Source: Fragilariopsis cylindrus CCMP1102
Taxonomy: Eukaryota > Bacillariophyta > Bacillariophyceae > Bacillariales > Bacillariaceae
Direction: 5' to 3'
DNA: 64,000 bases
Assembly (NCBI GenBank): GCA_900095095.1
Contig: FMBT01000303.1
Span: forward strand, 496,001 to 560,000
Part shown: in pieces, positions 52,984-62,651 of the stretch
How positions within the stretch are numbered: position 1 is the stretch's first letter
How the letters are laid out: each line of letters starts with the position of its first letter
Program-made: the position numbers and the translations under genes
The notes under the pieces: generated by a model
The model's database searches: none
Seen by the model: only the letters and a program-made list of their open reading frames with translations
What the model was told of the DNA's origin: nothing

Positions 52984-55639
52984 TTAATCATCAGTACCTT
53001 CGTCTAGTCCACCTCCGTCTATTAAAAGTTGTTCTTCGCTATCGAACAAAGTAGCAAAATCCATATCGATGTCATCTAATCCCGTGCCCATCATAGCCCC
53101 GGGACCTCCTCCTACGTCCAAATTCCAATTGATGTTTGCCACTATGGGTGGACCATTATTGATATTATTATTATTGTTGCTATGATGTAGTGTGGTTGCT
53201 GCTGATATTGTGTCGGTATTAATATTATCTGCAGAAACGGAGGACAACGGTACAGCTGCTGCATGAAGTGACATAGCAGGCATGCCCATAAGAGAAGGAG
53301 GCGCTTGCAAGATTTGCCCTCCTGGCCGGGTGTAACTAACAGATTCGGCTACCAATCCAGCCGCTGCCAACGAAGTTGCTTGTTGTTCTCGAGCTTTTAG
53401 ATCTTCCTGCAGTCGTGCTTGTTGTTCAGGTGTGAGTTGCTGCATTGCATATGTTTCGTTAGCTGGAGCTTCAGCCGTTGATGACGCACTTCCATTCATA
53501 AGAATACCAAGTCCAGTTTGAGGTTGCATGCTGGCACTTTTAGTGTGAGAATCAGAATCGGATCGAAAATGTGCCTGCCGTTGTTCGCTTCCAGCCTGTG
53601 GTTGTACCGAGCTGTAGAAAGAGAAGAAAAGCCGCGTAAGAAAATAAAAGCACAATATCGATACACTACAAACCGCTGTAATTTGATATAATCTAAGTAA
53701 ATAATATAACATACCTTAATGATAGCATCGTCGGTTGACTGGCGGGTGAGCCCAATGCGATGCTGGAGGGAGAATCTAGTGGAGATAAACCAGGTGTTGA
53801 TCTTGGTGAGTTCGTTACACTTCTTTGTCCTGACAAACGTGGCGATGGTTTCAATTGAGGTGATCCTGTCCCCTTTTGTTTCGTTCTTTTCATTTGCAAG
53901 CATCGATCGGGATGGTCTCTATGGAATGATTCATGGCGGTACGCACCCGCATCTGGTCCTTTCGTTACACGCCGGAATCCATACAAATTAAGTTGCCGTT
54001 GAAAGGACGTTAATTTCGTATGACGGAAATACCGAGGTAAAATATCCGTCACGAATGCATCCGGATCCCGTACCATAAATGCATCTCCGTTTGGTAAAAA
54101 ACAAACGACGTTGGCATCTTCTTTACGAAGCATTTCCATTAATTTTCGTGGAAATGGATTAGAATGACCTGTAGTAGAAGGAGAACCGGGACTTGATACT
54201 GCAGACAATGCTGGAGAAACAGATCCTCCCCGACCCCGACTTGAACCGCGACTTGATTGTGATTGTGTTCGAGACGCTGTCGAGGATGATCGAAGCATTG
54301 TGGGTCCGCTCGGACTTGTACCCAACGTGATTCCGGGTTGTACTTTAATTACACCCGCGGCCATACCTCCTGCAACAGGAACTAGAACAGCCGGTGGCGG
54401 CGGTGCAGGTGCAACAACTGGATGAGACGGCGGTGTTACATTATGTGCTTGCTGCTGTTGCTGATGTACCTGCTGCTGCTGCTGCTGCTGTTGTTGTTGA
54501 TATTGATGTTGGTCGATAGGAACACCACCACCGACGGCGGTCTCATTTGTATGGGCTGCTCGATTATAATTATTTTGTAATGATTGTTGATGATGATGTG
54601 AATGAACAGGATGTGGTAGAGGTGCTGGCTGTGATAGCGGTTGCTCTGGTTGTCTAGTTTGTGCTGCAGCACGAAAACCAGCAAGATACATAGCACGCAG
54701 TTGTTCGCTCATACCAGAACCAACACCTCCTACTAACGCTTCATCACCATCAACCTTGATCTCACCAACGCCACCACCACCTTGTCCACCACCGTTACCA
54801 CCTTCCTCGGATAATATTTTATTTAACGCTGCATCCATAGAATCTTTCAAGGATGACATATCCATGGGATCACTAGTACTGTTACTACTACTACTACTCA
54901 TACCGGTATTATTATTACTCCCATTCATACCGTTGCTGCTATGACCGGAATGTGCACTTAATATAGAAGTGGAGGCGTGTGTGGGTTGGTTTGCTAATGT
55001 TGCAGACATAGCAGGAGTGTGTGATGACAATGCCCCTAATGAACAAGATGATGCAAGTGCTGATGGTGGACCACGTAACGAACTGGCTGAACCTTGCATT
55101 TGTTGTATTGATGTATGAGAAGAATGAGCATTAGAAGAATGATGTGATCCCAACGATGCTGTAGAAGGATGTAATACTTGAGATGACAAATAAAGAGCAG
55201 GCGATGGTGGATGAAGATGCTGCTGCTGCTGGTGATGTTGATGTGATTGCTGCTGATGTTGTGATTGCGTCGATTGGGCGCTTAGTGAGTTTGAGGATGG
55301 ATGCATAGCCTGAGCACTCAACGATCCAGACGAGGTTGATGGTCCTAATAGACTCGGTTGACGCAACGGTGATGACATTGCGGGTAAGTTGGGAACACTT
55401 GAACTGAGAGAAATATTACTATTCGATTGAGTTGATCCGTTCGAGACACTACTTGTTTCTTCTTGTTTCACTGCTGATAAAGCTAATGCGGGCATGGGTG
55501 CAATTTCAACATTATTTGATGATGTTATCTGTTGCTGTTGCTGTTGTTGATCGTGATGTTCTTCCATAGAAGAATAAGGAGTCGTTGACATAGGAATAAA
55601 CTCCTCTTCTTTTTTCACAGCATCTGAGTAGGCAGCCAT
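52984..55639 (-). CDS. Heat-shock factor (HSF) family transcription factor, two exons
   Basis: Exon 1 is 55639-53715 and exon 2 is 53611-52984, joining an AG/C Ser codon, for 850 residues. The 103-bp intron starts GTATGT and ends CTACAG. The HSF-type DNA-binding domain spans about residues 494-585: [60 protein letters not shown] then GFRRV, and [11 protein letters not shown]. The recognition helix [15 protein letters not shown] is intact. The long N-terminus is rich in Ser, His, Gln and Asn. A helical Gln/Glu stretch ([20 protein letters not shown]) in exon 2 may be a short coiled coil, and the C-terminus is acidic ([20 protein letters not shown]), like an activation domain. HSFs are greatly expanded in diatoms and bind NGAAN-type elements in the nucleus. 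Confidence 0.92.
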
Positions 55640-56639
55640 CGTATCTACAAATGAACTAAACCGTTCGTGCTATTTCAATTCAAAAAAGGCTCTTTTCTTT
55701 GATCTAGCGTGTCAACTTTCTTGTAATTATTTGTGAATTAAAAATTGAACCAAACAGAAGAAGAAGATCCCACTGTTTCACGATCAAAATTAACTTGAAT
55801 TGAATGTTTCTCTGTTTTTAGCCAAACAAATGATACCGGTGATTCGATTCAGAGAAGTAATCCTATCCTTTGCCAAAAGTGACAGGTAGGGGTGTCAAAT
55901 AAAGTAACTATTTGATTGATATGGAAGATATGTTCCGCTTTGGGGAGACGTCCTCTCGTGATTTTTAGATCAAAATCGTTGTTGAAGCAGGTTGTGTCGT
56001 GTTAATGGTTACGCCCCTTCGACTTGGCTGTGACACCCACGCAATTTTCGAATGCTTTTTATTTATTACGGTATGTTTTGTGTTTAAAAGTGTATGTTTA
56101 ATGTCTTTCTGCTTGATTATTGAAGACTTTCCCAGTACCTATGATCACCGCGCTAGTAATTGGATTGGATGATTGCAGATGTTGTTTTGGAGGCAATATG
56201 ATACTGAAACGGTCTCAGTTTGCTCGTTCCTATTGTTCCTTTGTGATATCCTTCCTTCGTATAGTATGAACGGAATGCACGATTGCTGAGTTTAAACTCT
56301 CTTGCTACTGTACTTGAAATGCTAATCGATCACTGCCTGTCGTGTTGAACCGGTATGATGATTATAAAAATAATTGCACATAAACAACACGCAATAAAAT
56401 GCAATGACAAACAAGCAAGAAACAAGCATACACGAGAAAGCATATGCGCGACTTCCACTTTCAAATTGGGAAGTTGATGCGTCGCGTGGTGGTGTTATTA
56501 TTCATAGTTAGGCAGGCAATGACGCGCTTAAAATAATCTGTCCCATTTTTTTTTTCTTTTCTTTTCTTTTGAAAAAATAGAATTGTTACATTGAACAAAC
56601 GCAACAACAAATAGATAGTAGAGAGAAGCAACAATAACG
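55640..56639. other. 1-kb divergent intergenic region
   Basis: No gene. Upstream of both the HSF (minus) and the split-barrel gene (plus). TACTGTA near 56307. I saw no convincing tandem NGAAN heat-shock element near the HSF start. Confidence 0.45.
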
Positions 56640-57798
56640 ATGTCATCTTCTTCATCCGCTGCTATTAGTACACAGCAACAATTCTTCATGGTTAGCTTTC
56701 TGTTTGTATCCATTGCGGCTGTGGCATTCGCAGCTGCTGCTGCGTCTTCTTCATTAGAATTGCTAACATTACGAGAATTTGGACTAATGCTGATTGGTGC
56801 TGTATTATCATCTATCGTGACTATAATAATTACTACATTGTCGTCCATCATCATCATCATCATCATCGAAACATCATTATAGTAGTACTAATCATTCGTC
56901 AACTGCTGCTGCTGCTGCTGCTGTTGCTGAATGTAATAAAGTTACGCCGTCAGAAGATGACGCAAAACAACAACAGCAACAACAACAAGACAAAAACTGC
57001 GGCGGCGGCAGCGGCGACGATGAAAAGAAAGAGGATGAAAATAATGATAAAAATATTATTCGTTCTGTGAAAGAATTACGTGAAATAATGCCAGCGGGTG
57101 GTAATGGTAGTAATTTGAATGATTCAAAAAAAGTCATTGGATATTTAGATGATCAAATGATAGAATTTATTTCAAAATCACCATTTTTACAATTAGCAAC
57201 CTGCGATTCAGAAACAGGTACACCATTTGTATCACCGAAAGGTGATCAACCAGGATTTGTGACTGTAGTAACAATAAAAAAAGATGAAATTGATGGAATA
57301 CTGAAAGGTATATCATTGATCATTCCTGATCGACCGGGCAATCGCTTGATGCTGGGTGTACAAAATATATTAAATGGTAGTAAAAACGTATCAATTATAT
57401 TTGAAATACCAGGGATGTGTACAACATTACGATGTGGTGGTAGTAATGCACGTATATCAACAGATGCTACGTTATTGAGAAATCATACAGCAAGAAATTG
57501 TACACCGAAGGTTGTTCTATTAATTGATATCGAATATGCCTTTTTTCATTGTGCTAAAGCATATATGAGAAGTGGTATATGGGATCCAACGACATGGCCA
57601 TCGTCGTCGTCGTCGTCGTCGGCGTCGTCCCGACAAAGTGGTGGCACTGGCGAATGCAAAGAATTTAAGGTAGGCTTTGGTCGATATTATGCACCAAAAG
57701 ATTCATTTTTAGCTAATGTAATTGACAATGATATAACGGATCATTACAAAGGTGTACAGGATGCTATTAATGGTGAAGGAAAAGAAATTGAACGTTGA
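56640..57798 (+). CDS. Membrane-anchored PPOX/FMN split-barrel protein, apparent frameshift
   Basis: ATG at 56640 opens an 80-codon frame with two hydrophobic segments (FFMVSFLFVSIAAVAFAAAA and EFGLMLIGAVLSSIVTIIIT). The catalytic-type domain lies in the next frame, open from about 56850 to 57798 but with no ATG before its conserved start (SVKELREIMPAGGNG). A one-base shift in the (ATC)n stretch at 56843-56867 would join them into about 385 residues. The domain shows FISKSPFLQLATCD, GTPFVSPKGDQPGFVTVV, ISLIIPDRPGNRLMLGVQNI, VSIIFEIPGMCTTLRCGG and LLIDIEYAFFHCAKAYMRSG then IWDP. These match the MSMEG_1061-type pyridoxamine-5'-phosphate-oxidase-like group that binds FMN or F420. Substrate unknown. 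Architecture mirrors the gene at 32245. Confidence 0.72.
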
Positions 57799-58775
57799 GG
57801 AAACAAAGATATCGAACACATGTCCTATATCATTGATAGGATTGTCCTTCATCGTCACATTGGTAGGAATATATGTGATAGGGAATACAGCTCTATCATT
57901 GTACAGTTCAAGAAACCCATATGCATAATGTATACTCAATGCATTATTGTATCTTCGTATACAGCAATCATGTTAAAAGCAATTCAAAATCACAATTTTG
58001 CTTTTGCTGTTGTTTTCAAACTATCTATAATCAAATTTTGGTCAGTCAATTTTATATTATTAATTTCCCTATACACTTCTAAATACATTAAGTTTTTTAT
58101 CTCAACATGCAAAGTACTAACTATTGTTTGCATGGTATGTATAGTGAGTTTGCCTGAGTTTGTTATCTTTCTATGATATATTTCAGACTAGCACGATATA
58201 TATGCTTTAGATAACTCTGGTTAACATTATAGAGTGTTGTGGGTTTGATTTACTGTGAGGAATAAGATGTGACATAGATGGTCATCCAGCAGCAGCGATA
58301 GAAGATGAGGCACTCAATAATCTGTTAATTTGTTGCTGATACTGCTGTTCTTGTTGCTTTGGCTCCGTCATTGTTGTCATTGTTGTCATTGTTGTCATTG
58401 TTGTCATTGCGTTGTTGTGTTTTGTTTGTACATACTCAAATACTACCATAAAGACAACTACTTAAAGAGGTTGAGGAAATTAAGAATTATTCTGTGTGTA
58501 CATGACATTGATATGTAGAGGAGATTCGATCGGAGGGTCAGAGAAATATAATTTCCTCGTTCAATTTTTCGATTTGATGTGATGATGTTGTGGTTGTGCA
58601 GAACACGAATGAATAATCATGAATCCGTAAAAAAAGACGATAGACAATGGAAAACAGAATTAAGAACCAACCTGCATTAATTTGACCAACAACAGCAATA
58701 TCAAAAAAAAACAGCAATTACTGACCGGAACGGAACGGGAGCAGGAGGAGGAAAGAAATCAAATTAAGTCTAAAA
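57799..58775. other. Intergenic region
   Basis: No supported gene. Contains a (CATTGTTGT)n minisatellite at about 58368-58410 and AT-rich sequence. Frames at 57820-58176 and 58330-58518 lack domains. Confidence 0.5.
58368..58410. repeat. (CATTGTTGT)n minisatellite
   Basis: Almost five exact copies of the 9-bp unit CATTGTTGT. Confidence 0.95.
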
Positions 58776-60797
58776 ATGATCTCTTCGCAAGATGAAAACA
58801 TCTCCTCCTCATCATCATCATCATCATCGTCATCAATGACAACAATCGGTTTGTTATCATTGCCACAGGACGTTTGGTCCGAATGTTTATCGTATCTTCC
58901 ACCCAACGAATTATCTCGAAATTCTCAACTACTATGTAAGAATTTAACAGGTAAAGAGATAGCCGAAAGAGCAGCATGGATTACTGTAAAGTCAATCGTT
59001 GGGGTGGCTCATAGAATCTCCAGCAGTGTGGTGACTACAAAAATCGACGACGAGACAACAGCACCGGCAGCAGAGACGGCAACAGCAACGGTAGCAAGAC
59101 CAACAATAGCGTCTTCGGTGTATGTACCAACCGCTCCTACATGGATGGTAGAATTTATGGAGATAGATACTGAAGCTACGGAGGTTGAAAGACTGCTATT
59201 GAATGATAGAACGATTATTGGTGATGTTATCAGAAAAAGTAGTAGTAACAACAACAATAACAACAACATCCAGATGGATCAAAAAGAGAGGGCAACACAT
59301 GGTTGGTGTGGCGATATTTTTCGCTTCCAAGACGAGACATGGGAGGATCTGTACGCGCTACTTCATTACGTCCTCTCTACTACAAACAGAAACGACCAAG
59401 AAAGTTATGCTCTAGTCATTGAACTTCTCTGTAATTCGCCGCCTCTACCGAAACGACTCACCGATCAAAAACGGCAAAAGCTTGCATCTATTGCTCGTGA
59501 CTACAGTAGCTACATCAGTAATAGAGGAACTACCACTCCAGATAGTAGTAATAATAGTAGTCTTTCGGGTGCGAGATGCTCTTTGATATCATTACGTTTG
59601 GGAAGTGCTGGTCTTTGGGCGATTGCATCGAACATTCTACAGTCACACTCATCTTCAGCAACAACAGAAGATCCAGCGTCGTCGTGCTCAGTATTATCGA
59701 TTGATAGTATGATTTATTCGTCGACATTCTTAATCGATCGCTTGTACTCGCAAACTTATGTCAGAAAAATAATGAAGATGACATAAACGATCTTGCGAAT
59801 GCTGTAAATATTGGGAGGAAAGCAGCCGAGATGGCCAAGAAGCGTTATAATATTTTTTTATGAAAAGCAGATAGTAGCTACATTATGCGATGAAGATAAG
59901 AGTCGGTGCGGTGATGACGGCATAAACCAGGATGATCAGAACGATTCTCTTCTACTACTGCTACCACGACCACCGATAGAATCATTATTTGCTAATGATG
60001 CATTCCGCTATGTACATGCTAGACTTGCTCTTGCTAAGGCTGTAACACTCCTTGCTCAACATATTGGACTTAGCGCTACAGATGTAAGTTCGATCGACAT
60101 GCAACAACTAATACCAGGCTTTTTTACAAGAGAAGAGATACATCAATTGGATGGAAATAGGCTTACATCGTACAAGCAACAATGTTACAACTATGGCATG
60201 CATTTCATGACAGAAGGAAGAGATCAGTACACGTCAATTCAATCAACATTTCGTTCAAATAAAAAATACTGGTCCCGTCAGTCTGAATCTGATGTGATTA
60301 CTCTTAAAGCAGCAACACGAAGTGGCAATGGCGAATTGCGTTATTGCTTAGCGACCATTAATCAGTTCGATCCACATTCAGGGATTTCACCCCTTACTGC
60401 TACGAAAACATCTTTGGAACAATTTGACAACGCTTTCCGAATGTTGATGTTTCGAATCCTTCGAAAACATATTGATTTCGATGACAAGGTTGCTGAAATT
60501 ATTATACGATGTGCAAAGGATCTTGGTAAAGTTTGCAGCTTTGCGCAAGAACGTATTGGTATATCCGAAATTTATGATGTGCGGGGGAATAAATATGATC
60601 CAGGTATGTTTTGTGACTTTGCCTATATATTTTCAATCTATCAGAATGGTTCATACCATCCTACAAGCAAAAATATAAAGAATTTAGATCGGCGTGAAGA
60701 ATCTGATATCGGTACAATCTCTGACAGATATAATCGTATTGTTCCATGGCTTATTGATGAGTATTACAATAACGATGGAATGGATTTAGATCAATAG
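58776..60797 (+). CDS. F-box-like protein of unknown function with two compensating frameshifts
   Basis: The N-terminal frame (58776 to about 59765) and the C-terminal frame (about 59858 to 60797) are the same phase. The bridge between them is coding in the +1 frame (NNEDDINDLANAVNIGRKAA, EMAKKRYNIF). One A too few in the A5 run at 59765-59769 and one T too many in the T7 run at 59853-59859 would give a single protein of about 673 residues. After a Ser run, LLSLPQDVWSECLSYLPPNE then LSRNSQLLCKN resembles an F-box, so it could be a substrate receptor of an SCF ubiquitin ligase (inference). The C-terminal half is well structured (FRYVHARLALAKAVTLLAQH, LRYCLATINQFDP, FCDFAYIFSIYQNGSYHP) but unknown to me. 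Confidence 0.68.
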
Positions 60798-61205
60798 GTA
60801 TTTTAACCCTCATTAATTGCAACTAGTAGCTATAGCCAATCTCCTATTGACGGCAATACCTCTTTACCTAATCATCATTGGAACAAGGGCTAAACTAACT
60901 ACACGGTATGATCTTTCAATGAGGGTCAACTACTAGATGGTACTGTACTTTCAAAGTAAAAGTTTAACAACGTTCATGCTCTGCGAAAAAGGATTGCAGA
61001 GTTCACTGCCCCTATTACAGTAGCAGCTAATCCAATCAAGTTATTGATTATGAATGGTATGTACATCACGATATTGTTACACAACAATCCCTAACACTTC
61101 TATACAAACGAAATAGACTACTAAAGAAGTATAAATTAGATAGCTTAAAATTTATAAAAAACTGTTATAAATTATTAGTGACGTGACATTGCAGTAGTAG
61201 GCTTT
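60798..61205. other. Spacer between convergent genes
   Basis: 3' flanks of two genes. TACTGTA near 60942 and TACAGTA near 61017. No gene seen. Confidence 0.5.
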
Positions 61206-62136
61206 TTAGATTTCAGCACCATCCGCTTGTTTTTGTAAATAATCTAATAATACTGATAACGCACGTGTTTCTTCCCCGAAATCAGTAATGACAGCACAGG
61301 AGGTACGTACCGCCTTCTTAATACTACCATCATCATCGAGTTTCGCCAGACCACACCAGGCACCTAAATCCTTACCCGATTCGACCATGACGACATGGAC
61401 TTCACCTTCGGAACATAATCCCTTGACGAGTTTTTTGTATTCTTCATTTTCACAATCTTTGGACAGACAACATAATCGTGCCGTACGACGATCTAATGCT
61501 TTGGTACATTCATGTAATCCCTTCTTTAATCCACCATGGATCATCGCCTTTTCTAAAACCTGTATTGTATTTTTTGAAAAAAAATCATGGATGGATGATG
61601 CATGCGTGTATGTATAATTTTGTGTGAGTCGAAACATGTCCGTGAAGTTTTTCAATATTAAATCACATCCTCCATGTTTTTTCTCTCTCTCTCCCTTTCT
61701 GTTCTTTTTCTCCCCTCATTCATTATTCATCTACATCTTCTTTTTACATTTTCAATTGAAATATAGATGTCTTTTATATACGTAAAGTATTAAGTTTCGG
61801 AAGTTCAAGTTTTCTTCTTGCGAAGAAAAATTAATCAATCCGATGACTTTATATTCGTATTTTACTATATTATAGACAGAGCTATTATTTGTACTGAAAA
61901 AAGAAGAGATTTGAAAGAAGAGGGGGGAAAGAAAAGGGATGGAAAACCTCATTGTTGCTGGATGGATGGATGGATATTACATATAAAATCTTCATTTGCC
62001 TCGATTTATTTCATATCATATCATATTCATTTCATACATGACGTACCTCACGAAGAGCATCTAAGACACTTAATTCGGCTTCAACTTCTTCCTCCTCGAC
62101 GGCGGCAGGGGCTGGTTCTTCTTCTGTATCCGACAT
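61206..62136 (-). CDS. RPS12: 40S ribosomal protein eS12, two exons
   Basis: Exon 1 is 62136-62047 (30 codons) and exon 2 is 61559-61206, joined in phase 0 to give 147 residues, the normal eS12 length. The 487-bp intron starts GTACGT and ends ATACAG. The join reads SVLDALRE/VLEKAMIHGGLKKGLHECTK, matching eS12. Then come ALDRRTARLCCLSKDCENEE, KKLVKGLCSE, LGAWCGLAKLD, KKAVRTSCAVITDFGEETRA, all typical. The acidic N-terminus MSDTEEEPAPAAVEEEE is also usual. eS12 sits at the beak of the small subunit. The long early intron is common for ribosomal-protein genes. Confidence 0.95.
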
Positions 62137-62651
62137 CTTTGTTTTGTTTTAATTTTAAGGTATTGATTGATTATTTAAAGTTATGCTATTAATCGAAATG
62201 TGATAACAGCGTCGTTTGTTGGTTTTAGAGAGTTTTTTGTTTGAATAAAATAAAAATATAATTTTAGTAGGGCGGTAATAGTTAATACGGGACTGGACTG
62301 GACTGGAATATCGGGGGATTGATGAGAAACGAAAAACTCTTAGTGGTTGAGCCCCCCTCTTAATCTGATTTGTTTCCCCTTTTTCACTAGCGCCTACACA
62401 GTACATAATTTATTTAAAAGAGAGCGAAAACCGTCATGATACAAACAAATTCTCTGACATCATTCATCGCCGTTCTTTTCTTTATTTCCCTGTTTTGTTG
62501 CCACAAAAGAAAGGGCCAAAAGTTACCGTAAAAGATGTAAGATTGAAAAAGCAACGACAACAAGCAAAGAAGAAATATTATTAGCTATTGCAGTATTGAC
62601 TGCAACATATCCATCCATCTAACGATCCATCCATCCGTCCCATCCACATTG
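62137..62651. promoter_or_regulatory. Divergent promoter region, eS12 and DUF6824 gene
   Basis: 515 bp between two divergent starts. Short repeats (GGACT)3 near 62293 and CCATC-rich sequence near 62608-62645 lie close to the plus-strand start. No TATA box assigned, and no TACAGTA/TACTGTA. Confidence 0.4.
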
